Of a DNA stretch of 43,792 bases, positions 17,509 to 25,723 are shown in pieces (the stretch's first letter is position 1; every line of letters begins with the position of its first letter). This DNA is from Phycisphaerales bacterium (GTDB lineage Bacteria; Planctomycetota; Phycisphaerae; Sedimentisphaerales; Anaerobacaceae): the NCBI GenBank assembly GCA_003141315.1, contig PLLP01000014.1, positions 665 through 44,456 on the forward strand. The letters run 5' to 3'. Under the pieces are notes generated by a model. That model was not told the DNA's origin and ran no database searches. It saw only the letters and a list, made by a program, of their open reading frames with translations. The position numbers and the translations under genes were made by a program.

Positions 17509-17607
17509 GCTAACAGGGTTTTCCCGAACGCCTTCTTTTGCGTTTGGGGCCCCATAGTACTCCTCTGCGTTAGCCGGGGTTCCTGACCCGACCCCGGCTT
17601 TTTTTAT
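17509..17607 (+). ncRNA. Structured RNA candidate ending in a terminator
   Basis: Downstream of the small membrane protein gene. GCTAAC (17509-17514) pairs with GTTAGC (17571-17576) and encloses GGG/CCC (17516-17518 with 17525-17527), AACGC/GCGTT (17529-17533 with 17542-17546), a self-complementary GGGGCCCC and an unpaired CTCCTC. A strong terminator follows and shares two bases with the closing stem, so the two folds compete. No Rfam family is recognised. It may be a 3'-UTR-derived small RNA. Confidence 0.4.
17575..17607 (+). terminator. Intrinsic terminator
   Basis: GCCGGGGT (17575-17582) pairs over eight bases with ACCCCGGC (17593-17600), followed by seven T. This is the clearest terminator in the window and ends + strand transcription before the convergent DUF434 gene. 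Confidence 0.9.
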
Positions 17608-17646
17608 TTGTTCTTTTCAAATCTTCCTAATTACGATTGTCAAAAA

Positions 17647-18363
17647 TTATGCCAAATCGATTATCCAGCTTTGAGGCAGATGTTTTTCGATAATTGCACC
17701 AGCCAGATTGACCCACCTTTTACAGCCATCCAGCACAACGCTGTCGCTGCTGGCCACAAAAAAATCGGTCTCGATGAGTATTTTGTCCGGGCTTTGTACA
17801 AGCTGAATATCCCATTGCCAGCCGTTCTTTTCGCAAAGTTCCGCCATCAGTGTTTTGAGCCTGCCGCTGTTGCTGACGGGGCTGTCTAAAAGCCAAAGGA
17901 TTTGCGAAACGGCCGCCTGCTGTAAAAAATCACCAATCAGTTGAAACGCCGGTATCGTTTCATCGACCCTGCGATATGTTCCGTGAATGCTCGCAATATC
18001 CCGCAGGCAGCCATCCCGGCCCTTAAAGATTGCGCCGCCGCTTATCGCCGCCTCAACCGTAATCAAAACGTTGTAGCCGTCAACGGCTATTGGCTGATTG
18101 GCAAGTTCGGTTATTCGAAATTCTTTTTTCCCGCGGGATTTCAACTGCCCGTCCGTGCAACTGCTTCGCATAATGGCGAGCCTTTGTCTTTCCGTAAGCG
18201 AAAACCGGTCCCCGACAAGTTTGAGTGCGCTTTTGTCGGCGTATCCTTTTGTAAGCAGCAGCGAGTAATCCGCCATCGCCGTTCGCAAACTATCGGTTTT
18301 TTCCGCGGCAAATAATCCGGCGTCATCGGGATGTGCCCCTCTGTGCGTTCGCTTATCGGGCAT
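17647..18363 (-). CDS. DUF434/DUF5616 domain protein
   Basis: A 238-aa protein of a conserved, uncharacterised prokaryotic family. The N-terminal quarter carries the DUF434 pattern (HRGAHPDDAGLFA, then DYSLLLTKGYADKSALKLVG and LTERQRLAIMRSSC). The rest (ELANQPIAVDGYNVLITVEA, then LWLLDSPVSNSGRLKTL and FVASSDSVVLDG) matches the DUF5616 part. The DGYNV, LDSPVSNSG and SSD segments resemble the acidic sites of PIN/NYN nucleases, so a metal-dependent nuclease role is possible but not shown. The start has no clear Shine-Dalgarno. Divergent from the MBL-fold gene. Confidence 0.75.
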   Translation of the reverse strand: MPDKRTHRGAHPDDAGLFAAEKTDSLRTAMADYSLLLTKGYADKSALKLVGDRFSLTERQRLAIMRSSCTDGQLKSRGKKEFRITELANQPIAVDGYNVLITVEAAISGGAIFKGRDGCLRDIASIHGTYRRVDETIPAFQLIGDFLQQAAVSQILWLLDSPVSNSGRLKTLMAELCEKNGWQWDIQLVQSPDKILIETDFFVASSDSVVLDGCKRWVNLAGAIIEKHLPQSWIIDLA

Positions 18364-18411
18364 CGTTTGAAATCCTTTGTATATGTCGCAATAAACATTT
18401 GCGAAAACAAA

Positions 18412-18440
18412 TTGACATATTCAGCTATCCGGCCTACTAT
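18412..18440 (+). promoter_or_regulatory. Promoter of the MBL-fold hydrolase gene
   Basis: A perfect TTGACA (18412-18417), a 17-base spacer and TACTAT (18435-18440). The leader would be about 46 nt. Confidence 0.6.
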
Positions 18441-18492
18441 ACCATACAGAAGCTAATTAATGGAAATAGTAAATAATCAATAATCAATCAAA

Positions 18493-19347
18493 ATGCCCAG
18501 TCATAACCTGATACAGTTAAAAGTTGGCGGTTTGGAGATTATCGGCTATTCGGTTGCAGGCGAAGAAACCGTTGTGGCGATTCCGCAGCTCGATGTCTGC
18601 TTCGATATCGGCAAAGCCCCCGACCAGATAATTTCAATTAATCATTGCCTGCTAACTCACGGCCATATTGACCACTCGGCAGGCATTGCGTATTACCTGT
18701 CGCACCGCAATTTCAATGACCAGTCGCCGGGCAATGTCCTTGCGCCGAAAAATCTTATTCCTTTTATACAGCAGCTTCTGGATACATGGGGCCAGCTCGA
18801 CGGCAACACAATCCCCGCAAACCTTGTCGGCGTAGGCCCGGGCGACGAATACCAGATTAAGCCAAACCTGTTTGCCCGCGTCTTTCCGACCAAACACTGC
18901 AAAGGTTCTGTCGGCTACTCGATAATTGAAAAACGGAAAAAGATAAAACCGGAATACGCAGGCCTTACGGGACCGCAGATTGTCGAGCTGAAAAAGAACG
19001 GCATAGAAATTGACATCCCGATTGAAATACCGATTGTCACTTATCTCGGCGATACCCAGTATGTCGATTATTCACAGCTGGAATATGTCAAGAACAGTAA
19101 AATCCTGATTGCCGAATGCACGTTTTACGAAACGGAGCATGCCGGCCGTGCCGATGCCGGCAAGCACATGCACATAACGGAATTTGCAAAACTATTGGAA
19201 AGTCTCAACAATAAATATGTCATTGTTACGCACGTGACTCATAGAACTGCCATCTACGATGCCAAAAAAATCCTGCAGAAGTCCCTGCCGGCAGATACCC
19301 TTAATAAGACATTCCTCTTTATGGACAAAAGCTCCCCCCGGTCGTAA
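18493..19347 (+). CDS. MBL-fold metallohydrolase, RNase Z-like
   Basis: A 284-aa metallo-beta-lactamase-fold protein. The zinc motif is LTHGHIDHSAG with His56, His58, Asp60 and His61. A later His (FPTKHCKGSVGY), an Asp (YLGDTQYVD) and a His in VTHVTHR complete the usual set. The order resembles RNase Z-type (ElaC) proteins, which cut tRNA 3' trailers, but the characteristic exosite is not obvious, so another phosphodiesterase role remains possible. tRNA-Ser in this window lacks an encoded CCA and would need such trimming. There is no clear Shine-Dalgarno before the ATG. The gene ends two bases before the end of the convergent SBBP gene. Confidence 0.75.
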   Translation: MPSHNLIQLKVGGLEIIGYSVAGEETVVAIPQLDVCFDIGKAPDQIISINHCLLTHGHIDHSAGIAYYLSHRNFNDQSPGNVLAPKNLIPFIQQLLDTWGQLDGNTIPANLVGVGPGDEYQIKPNLFARVFPTKHCKGSVGYSIIEKRKKIKPEYAGLTGPQIVELKKNGIEIDIPIEIPIVTYLGDTQYVDYSQLEYVKNSKILIAECTFYETEHAGRADAGKHMHITEFAKLLESLNNKYVIVTHVTHRTAIYDAKKILQKSLPADTLNKTFLFMDKSSPRS

Positions 19348-19349
19348 TG

Positions 19350-21056
19350 CTAATCGCATTCCGGCCTGGTGCAATCCATCCAGTGGGTGGCGAATATAAC
19401 AAGGTCTCCGAAGGTGACTTTGCAATCCTTATCTAAGTCAAATGGTGGATACGGATGACATTCATCTCCGCACTGGCGTCCGTCAACAAACACCGCTGTG
19501 ACAGTCTTATCGGCGTCCATAACAATTGTTGTTTGGGCCGAATGTGTGTCGTTGACGTCTCCTGCCCAGTGGTCAAAAACATATACATGGGGGCAGTTAA
19601 CGAATCGCCGGGCGCTGAGATTTGCTGTCACGCCTGATGCATACGGGTGGCTTCCAACCGACGGAGTTACGGAATTAACTTCAGCCGGCGTCGTCTGCAT
19701 CGTCAGGAAGAACGGCGAATTTTGATTATATTGGATTGTGGCATAATCGGCAGTTGCGTCGGAGCCGGTGCTTCCGCCCGTAACGTAAATGTTATTTTGA
19801 GAGTCTATACCGATAGCGTATGCGTAATCATTGCTGCTTCCAGGTCCATTGTACCTGAGTGTCCAGAGATTAGTGCTGCTCGAATTATATTTGAGTGTGA
19901 CATAATCATAGTTTGTGCCGGAGCCGACACTTGAGCCTGTAACATAGATATTGTCGTTGCTGTCTATTACTATGGCGTCAGCTGTGTCATAGCTGCCTGC
20001 CGTGCCATTATACCTGGCGACCCACTTTTGGTTGCCGGACGCATCATATTTGATTGTGGCATAATCGGTGTATGTGCCGGAACCGGTGCTCGAGCCTGTA
20101 ACATAAACATTGCCGGTGCTGTCTAATGCGATGGCATAAGCGCAATCATCGCCGCTTCCAGTCCCAATGTAAGTTTTCGCCCACTTCTGATTACCGTCTT
20201 TATCGTATTTGACTGTGGCGTAATCGTAACCTGTGCTGGAACTATAGCTTTCGCCTGTAACATAGACATTGTCGGAACTGTCTAACGTGATGGCATAAGC
20301 GTAATCACCTGATGACGACCTGCTGTATCTGCTAACCCATACTTCGGTACCGTTTGGGTCATATTTAATTGTGGTGTAATCGGCCCCTGTGCCTGAGCCT
20401 ACACTTGAGCCTGTGACATAGACATTGCCTGAACTATCTACTGCCATGGCTCTTGCTATATCACCGCCACTTCCGGGCCCATTGTAACGTGCCACCCATT
20501 TTTGAGCGCCGTTTGCGTCGTATTTAATTGTGGCGTAATCGGCCCCTGTACCGGAGCCGACACTTCCGCCTGTAACATAGACATTGCCCGTGCTGTCTGC
20601 TGCTATGGCGTAGGCATAATCATAACTGTTGCCGGGCCCCTTGTATGTGTTAGCCCAAAGTAGGTTTCCGTTGCTGTCATATTTAATTGTGGCGTAATCA
20701 TCACCGCTTTTGCCTGTAATGCAGACGTTGCCTAATCCGTCTAATACTAATTTGCATGGGTAATCAGCAACATTTCCCGGCCAATTGTAACTGCGTACCC
20801 ATAGTTGATTGCCGACCGAATCGTATTTGACCGTGACGTAATCATAGTTTGTGACTGAATTGTAGCTGGAGCCTGTAACATAGATATTGTCGGAGCTATC
20901 CACGGCTAATGAATACGCTACATCATTGCCAGTTCCATTTCCGCTGTAACGGCCGACCCATCCCTCAATAACGTCGGTTGCCTGAACCGAATCAGCAGCA
21001 AGAACCGAAACAACTATGATTATTAAACAGACGCTTATGTTTTTCATTAACCACAT
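19350..21056 (-). CDS. Secreted SBBP-repeat beta-propeller protein with C-terminal dockerin
   Basis: A 568-aa exported protein. The start at 21056 is supported by AGGAGG seven bases upstream. The signal peptide covers about 26 residues (ending SVQA). From about residue 36 to 445 there are eight tandem repeats of about 50 residues, with the pattern AYAIAVDSSGNVYVTGSS, then DYATIKYD and a W-x-x-RY ending. This is the SBBP/beta-propeller repeat, and eight copies could close an eight-bladed propeller. Next comes an InlB-like bacterial repeat (YVFDHWAGDVNDTHSAQTT) and a C-terminal dockerin-type segment (FDLDKDCKVTFGDLVIFATH). The repeats are also similar as DNA. It is probably an extracellular surface or matrix protein; ligand unknown. 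Confidence 0.85.
   Translation of the reverse strand: MWLMKNISVCLIIIVVSVLAADSVQATDVIEGWVGRYSGNGTGNDVAYSLAVDSSDNIYVTGSSYNSVTNYDYVTVKYDSVGNQLWVRSYNWPGNVADYPCKLVLDGLGNVCITGKSGDDYATIKYDSNGNLLWANTYKGPGNSYDYAYAIAADSTGNVYVTGGSVGSGTGADYATIKYDANGAQKWVARYNGPGSGGDIARAMAVDSSGNVYVTGSSVGSGTGADYTTIKYDPNGTEVWVSRYSRSSSGDYAYAITLDSSDNVYVTGESYSSSTGYDYATVKYDKDGNQKWAKTYIGTGSGDDCAYAIALDSTGNVYVTGSSTGSGTYTDYATIKYDASGNQKWVARYNGTAGSYDTADAIVIDSNDNIYVTGSSVGSGTNYDYVTLKYNSSSTNLWTLRYNGPGSSNDYAYAIGIDSQNNIYVTGGSTGSDATADYATIQYNQNSPFFLTMQTTPAEVNSVTPSVGSHPYASGVTANLSARRFVNCPHVYVFDHWAGDVNDTHSAQTTIVMDADKTVTAVFVDGRQCGDECHPYPPFDLDKDCKVTFGDLVIFATHWMDCTRPECD
19722..20948 (-). repeat. Eight tandem ~150-bp repeats coding SBBP modules
   Basis: Within the SBBP gene, the DNA for the YVTGSS...DYATIKYD modules recurs eight times at about 150-bp spacing, with long near-identical stretches such as TATTTAATTGTGG on the + strand. 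Such arrays can expand or contract by recombination and are prone to assembly collapse. Borders are approximate. Confidence 0.7.
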
Positions 21057-21135
21057 TTGTCGCCCTCCTGTTCACTTTTTACGCCCTGTAAACCACTCTT
21101 TGGATTACAGCGCCTGCGCATAGTACAACTATCCT

Positions 21136-21165
21136 ATTTTATCATATTGTTCGGCAAAAAAGCAA
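21136..21165 (-). promoter_or_regulatory. Possible promoter of the SBBP gene
   Basis: On the minus strand: TTGCTT (21165-21160), an 18-base spacer and TAAAAT (21141-21136), about 80 bases before the start codon. Confidence 0.4.
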
Positions 21166-21283
21166 ACATTCTATACGGCTTTTTGTGTGGTTTTAACGGG
21201 TTTGCCCTGTTTTACTGTAAATAATGCGGGAATAAAGGCAAATTAGCCGACAATTTTATGAGAAAACGGTGAGCCCGGGCATT

Positions 21284-22927
21284 TTACTTGGTTTGTTGTT
21301 TTCTTACTTCATCTTTTATTCGCTGGATGTGGCCGCGGCCTAAACCTTTAACTTCGCAGCCAAGCTCGAAATACCGTCTAATGCTCGCATCATCCAATAT
21401 GCTGAAGCAGTCAATTACCGCTATGGGTTTGCCTGACCATTCGACGATTTTTTCCGGCTCTAATTTCAGATATTGCGAATGCGGGACAGCGTAAATTACC
21501 GCATCGACTCCTTTGAGCGTTGCTGCCAAATCTTTTTGAACCCGGATATTGACAAGGCCTGTCTGATTGCGGAAAAACCGCGCCCACGAATGCCCCGGCG
21601 CAGGATACGTATCCTGGCTTTCCAACTCATACCAATGCTCGACATAAGGGTCGTGAACCCGAATCTCCGCGCCCATCTCGGTTAATTTGCGGACGATAAT
21701 TTCCGACCCGCTGTATCGTGTATCGCCGACGTCCTGCCTGTAGCTTGCCCCGCACAAAAGCACATTTGCGCCGGCCACCTGCCTGCCCATATTCCGCATC
21801 GCATCGCGCACAAGGGCTGCTGCTCGCAGGGCACGCGTATCGTTAATATCTATTGCCGCCGGCGTTATCTTGAAAATCTCGTCGTTGAATCCGAGGATGT
21901 GCTTGTATGCCCAGTAGCCCAGTCCGCCGTCCTTTGGCAGGCAGTATCCGCCGACGCCGGGACCGGGAAAAATCATATTGCTGTGTGTCGGGCGAACCTT
22001 TATCGCATTGATTACCTTTATCAGGTCAACGCCGTTGCGCTCCGCAAACACGCTCCACTCATCCAAAAATGCCAGGGTTGTTGCCCGGTACGAATTTTCG
22101 ACAATTTTAGTCGTTTCCGATTCAATGGGCCTGTCCATAACCGTAAGCGGGAACTTTTCCGTATTGAGAACCTCCGTCAAAAATTTCTCGACCCGTTTTT
22201 TTGCCTCCTCGTTGCAGCCGGAACAGACACGCCAGAAATCTCTTATTGATGAAACATAATTTTTTCCCGGCATAACTCTCTCGAAGCTGTGTGCCAGGAG
22301 CGGCTCTCCCTTTATGCCGCGCTCCGCGAATGCCTTTTTCATAATAGGCCAGGCGACAAATTCAGTCGTCCCCGGTGCAACGGTTGTCTCAATCAGCGTG
22401 AGTGCCGATGCGGGAACCCTTTCGCCTATCGTCTTTATTGTCGCCTCCAGCGCCGCCATTTCCACCTTGCCGGAACGCATATTTCCAAGTTCGGTTTTTG
22501 TGTAATCGCACTGCACGTCGACTACTACGCAGTCGGCAAATTTGAGGCAGTCGCTGTCATAAGTGGCGACGAGTGTTTTTTTCTCCAGCACGCATCGCTC
22601 AATCATCGGGTCAACCTCGGGGTCTTCAGCCTTTACCGGTGATTGTCCGCGGTTGAGCATAGGTATCTTCCAGTAGCTTCGTTCGCTCGGCCTCTGGCAG
22701 CCGACGACAAACTTGGCCGGTTTGCCGGTTTTTTTATCGACGGTGTCCGCTATTATTGCCGCCATTACCGCCCCGACAAACCCGACGCCCATTACTACAA
22801 CTATTTCTTTTCCCTCTTTGCGGGCATTTTGTACCAGCGATTCAATTCTCTTTAATTCCGCCTCGTTGTGCTCTTTTGCCGGAAGTGCAAAACGTTCGCC
22901 TGCAGGATTTACTGAATACTCTGCCAT
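21284..22927 (-). CDS. Nucleotide-sugar dehydrogenase (UDP-glucose/GDP-mannose dehydrogenase family)
   Basis: A 547-aa NAD-dependent enzyme that oxidises a UDP- or GDP-sugar twice to the uronate. The Rossmann motif is VMGVGFVG (46-52), with TLIETTVAPGTTE near 177-189, and the catalytic cysteine is Cys329 in GPGVGGYCLPKDGG. The C-terminal UDP-binding domain contains LLCGASYRQDVGDTRYSGS. It is about 100 residues longer than the usual 430-440, from an N-terminal extension and internal loops. The overall style is closer to the WecC/WbpA branch (N-acetyl-hexosamine uronates) than to UDP-glucose 6-dehydrogenase, but that is uncertain. GGAGG precedes the ATG. It lies 27 bases after aroC and is probably the third gene of that operon. 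Confidence 0.88.
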   Translation of the reverse strand: MAEYSVNPAGERFALPAKEHNEAELKRIESLVQNARKEGKEIVVVMGVGFVGAVMAAIIADTVDKKTGKPAKFVVGCQRPSERSYWKIPMLNRGQSPVKAEDPEVDPMIERCVLEKKTLVATYDSDCLKFADCVVVDVQCDYTKTELGNMRSGKVEMAALEATIKTIGERVPASALTLIETTVAPGTTEFVAWPIMKKAFAERGIKGEPLLAHSFERVMPGKNYVSSIRDFWRVCSGCNEEAKKRVEKFLTEVLNTEKFPLTVMDRPIESETTKIVENSYRATTLAFLDEWSVFAERNGVDLIKVINAIKVRPTHSNMIFPGPGVGGYCLPKDGGLGYWAYKHILGFNDEIFKITPAAIDINDTRALRAAALVRDAMRNMGRQVAGANVLLCGASYRQDVGDTRYSGSEIIVRKLTEMGAEIRVHDPYVEHWYELESQDTYPAPGHSWARFFRNQTGLVNIRVQKDLAATLKGVDAVIYAVPHSQYLKLEPEKIVEWSGKPIAVIDCFSILDDASIRRYFELGCEVKGLGRGHIQRIKDEVRKQQTK

Positions 22928-22954
22928 TTTTTTCCTCCGTATTTAATAATTATC

Positions 22955-24295
22955 TCATTCTTTCGCAGCGGCTATTTTATTTTTGAGAGTTTGATAGCCG
23001 AAATGTGCTATCAAATGGTCAAGGATTACAAGTGCGGTATAATTTTCTGCAACCGGCCAGATGCGTGCAACGATGGTCGGGTCGCGCCGGGTAATGGCGG
23101 CGAGCTTCTTGTTTTCGAGTGTGTATTTGTCGATAGTTCGCTGCGGCTTGTCGATAGTCGGCGTCGGTTTTACCGCCAGCCGGACGATTATGGGCTGGCC
23201 CGTGGATAGGCCGCCGGTGATTCCGCCTGCATTGTTGGATTCGAAGATAACCGTTTTACCTTCAGAATGTATCTGGTCGTTGGATTGCGAACCCTTCATA
23301 TCCTTTACGGCAAATCCTGCGCCGACCTCGACTGCCTTTATCGCACCGATGCCGAGCATCCTGCCGAGTTCCGCATCGAGCTTGAAAAAGACAGGCTCGC
23401 CGAGACCTGTGGGCAGGCCGGTGACGATTACCTCGACCACGCCGCCGCTCGAATCGCCTGTTGCGCTGATTTTATTTGTTGCCTCGACCATAGCCTTTGC
23501 GGCGTCCATATCGGGGCAGTTCAATACAGGATTCACATTATATTTTTTGGATACCTCCGATGCAGTCATCTTCGGGGTCTTTGAGCGGATTTGGTCAATC
23601 TGCTGTTCGATTTCGGCAAAGACCTTTGCCTTTTCAAGAAAACTTGCTTCGGGCGTTATCCGGCCTTTAACGTAGATTTCCTGGTAGAACGCATCGAGGT
23701 CTCTTCGCATCTGTTTGTATCGCTCGGTGTATTCGAGGGCTTTATCGTGCGGGACTTCCGGACACCGGACGCCCGCCAGCTCCTTGACGTAAGCGAAGAC
23801 ATCGATGCCGAGAAGTTTGAGGATTTTTTTTGCGACGGAACCAGCGGCGACGATTGTGCAGGTGTACCGGCCGGAAAAAATTCCGGCGCCGATTGAATCG
23901 TCGTCGGGGCCGTATTTGATGAATGACGCATAAGACGCGTGGCCCGGCCGGGGCGTGCGGTTGGTATCCTGGTATTGTTTTATGTGAATGAAATGCCGGT
24001 CAAGGTTGGGAATAAGAATCGTAAGGGGCGTGCCGTTGGTGCGGTTTTTGTTGCCGGCATTTTCGATTGTGTCGGCGGCGTTGAGACCTGTGAAAATTAT
24101 CGGCAGGTCAGGCTCTTTCCTCGGACTGGATAGTTCATCTGCGCCGGGTTTTCGCAGCAGCAGGTTGCCGTAAATCTCCTGTTCAGTAAGCAGAAGGCCG
24201 GGCGGAGCGCCCTGAATGACAGAGACTAACCCTTCCTGATAGGAGCCGCCTCCTACAGTCACCTGGAATAAACGCCCGATATGGCAGCCAATCAT
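22955..24295 (-). CDS. aroC: Divergent chorismate synthase
   Basis: A 446-aa protein, longer than the usual 360-390. It recognisably follows chorismate synthase, which turns 5-enolpyruvylshikimate-3-phosphate into chorismate: RPGHASY (His119), GLPTGLGEPVFFKLDA, AVEVGAGFAVKDMKGSQSND, NNAGGITGGLSTGQPI and RRDPTIVARIWPVAE. The first signature, normally GESHG with an active-site His, reads GGSYQEG (16-22) with Tyr19 in the His position, and the FMN-binding GGGRxSxRET region is GAGIFSGRYTCT. A helical insert of about 65 residues lies near 175-240. The start is the ATG at 24295, preceded seven bases earlier by GAGGAG; the TTG-initiated extension is rejected. It directly follows aroA, which supports the pathway assignment. 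Confidence 0.82.
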   Translation of the reverse strand: MIGCHIGRLFQVTVGGGSYQEGLVSVIQGAPPGLLLTEQEIYGNLLLRKPGADELSSPRKEPDLPIIFTGLNAADTIENAGNKNRTNGTPLTILIPNLDRHFIHIKQYQDTNRTPRPGHASYASFIKYGPDDDSIGAGIFSGRYTCTIVAAGSVAKKILKLLGIDVFAYVKELAGVRCPEVPHDKALEYTERYKQMRRDLDAFYQEIYVKGRITPEASFLEKAKVFAEIEQQIDQIRSKTPKMTASEVSKKYNVNPVLNCPDMDAAKAMVEATNKISATGDSSGGVVEVIVTGLPTGLGEPVFFKLDAELGRMLGIGAIKAVEVGAGFAVKDMKGSQSNDQIHSEGKTVIFESNNAGGITGGLSTGQPIIVRLAVKPTPTIDKPQRTIDKYTLENKKLAAITRRDPTIVARIWPVAENYTALVILDHLIAHFGYQTLKNKIAAAKE

Positions 24296-24325
24296 TAAAA
24301 GTCTCCTCAAAGAGATAATTTTTTG

Positions 24326-25606
24326 TTATTTAACCACTTCCATATTTGCCCCGATTGATTTCATAAGTTTAACGTAGTTCGGAAAAGTCACGCTTACGGC
24401 CTCGGCCTTATCGATTGAGCAGTTTCCTTCGAGCGCCATAGCGGCGATGGATAGTGCCATAACTATACGATGGTCGCCTCTTCCGTCGAGCGTTGCTGCT
24501 TTTGCGCCGCCGCCGTTTATAATCAGGCCGTCGGGCAGTTCTTCGACGTTCACGTTTAGCTTCTTCAATTCCTCTGCCATACATTTTATCCGGTCGGTTT
24601 CCTTCTGGCGTGCCTGCGGGACATTCAGCAGTTTTGTCTGCCCATCCGCAAAGGCTGCGACAACAGCCATAGATGGCAGTGCATCGGGTGTCTTGTTCAT
24701 ATCAATTTCGGCGCCATGAAGCTCACTTGCCCTGATTGTCACGACGTTGTCGGCGACAACAATATTCGCTCCCATTTGTTTTAAATAGTCAACGACCGCT
24801 TTATCCGGCTGTGAATCTGCGAAGTCGAGCCCGTTTAGAATAACCTCATCGCCATACAGGGCGGCGGCGCAGAGGAAAAATGTTGCGCTCGAAAAATCGG
24901 CAGGGATTGTGCAGTCTATCGACTGATATTTTTGTCCGCCTGCGACGATAAATTTTTGGAAATTTTGATTTTCGTATTTTATCTGTTGTTTATTTAGCCA
25001 GTCGAGAGTCATTTGCACGTAGCCCGGTTCGTTGAGAAGCGAGACTTCGATTTCGCTTGTTTGCGGTGCAAGCGGCGTGCATAAAAGCAGGCTTGAAAGA
25101 TACTGGCTGGTGTGAGAGGCTATCTGTGTCTTGCCTCCGGTCAATTGTCCTTTAATCTGAACCGGCGCCTTGCCGTTGTTTCTTAATGCACGGCATCGTG
25201 CGCCGAGGCTGTTGAGTGCATCGAGCAATGGGCCTACGGGTCTTGATTGGGTCTGCTGGTCGCCGGTAAGGGTGATTGTCTGCTCAGGCGCTGCGAGCGA
25301 GGCTGAGCCGATGGCAATATTGAGAGTGGTGCCGGAATTGCCGACGTCGATAATGGATTTGGTGACTTGGATTTTTCCACCGGTGCCAGTAAGCTTCCAA
25401 ACAGTTGGCTCTGAACAGTCAACCATTGCACCCAGGCCCCTGTAGGTGTTCACCGACGACAGCGTATCCGATGAAATCAGCGGATTACTGATTTTGCTGT
25501 ATCCATCGGCCAGCGATGCAATGGTGACCGCCCGGATTGTATGCGATTTTGAGCCGGGTATCGTAACCTTCCCGGTTAACCTTGATTTGTTTGCTATTAG
25601 TTTCAT
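24326..25606 (-). CDS. aroA: 5-enolpyruvylshikimate-3-phosphate synthase
   Basis: A 426-aa EPSP synthase, which joins shikimate-3-phosphate and phosphoenolpyruvate in the shikimate pathway. Landmarks are IPGSKSHTIRA at the N-terminus, VGNSGTTLN (PEP loop), SRPVGPLLDAL, the catalytic Asp in TPDALPSMAVVAAFADG, RQKETDRI and GDHRIVMALSIAAM. The N-terminus PGSKSHTIRA, rather than SKSxTNRA, is the style of the class II-like bacterial enzymes. The start at 25606 (MKLIANKSRL) matches the family; the frame extends upstream only through a TTG. It is the first gene of an aroA-aroC-dehydrogenase operon, and 30 bases separate it from aroC. No strong promoter stands out in the 117-base gap upstream. Confidence 0.93.
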   Translation of the reverse strand: MKLIANKSRLTGKVTIPGSKSHTIRAVTIASLADGYSKISNPLISSDTLSSVNTYRGLGAMVDCSEPTVWKLTGTGGKIQVTKSIIDVGNSGTTLNIAIGSASLAAPEQTITLTGDQQTQSRPVGPLLDALNSLGARCRALRNNGKAPVQIKGQLTGGKTQIASHTSQYLSSLLLCTPLAPQTSEIEVSLLNEPGYVQMTLDWLNKQQIKYENQNFQKFIVAGGQKYQSIDCTIPADFSSATFFLCAAALYGDEVILNGLDFADSQPDKAVVDYLKQMGANIVVADNVVTIRASELHGAEIDMNKTPDALPSMAVVAAFADGQTKLLNVPQARQKETDRIKCMAEELKKLNVNVEELPDGLIINGGGAKAATLDGRGDHRIVMALSIAAMALEGNCSIDKAEAVSVTFPNYVKLMKSIGANMEVVK

Positions 25607-25723
25607 ATTTAATTCTTTTACCAAACATTATTAGAAAAGAAAAGAGTATTTTTGCAACATTAAATATAGAAACTAAGGAACTAAGGGGTAAAGGGGCAAA
25701 GAACGCTGGTAGCAAAAAAGTCG

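Noticed and set aside
17521-17562. Minus-strand 15-codon frame behind GGAG in the RNA candidate region
   Set aside because: Very short, inside a stem-loop region with strong pairing on the other strand, and no conservation can be judged.
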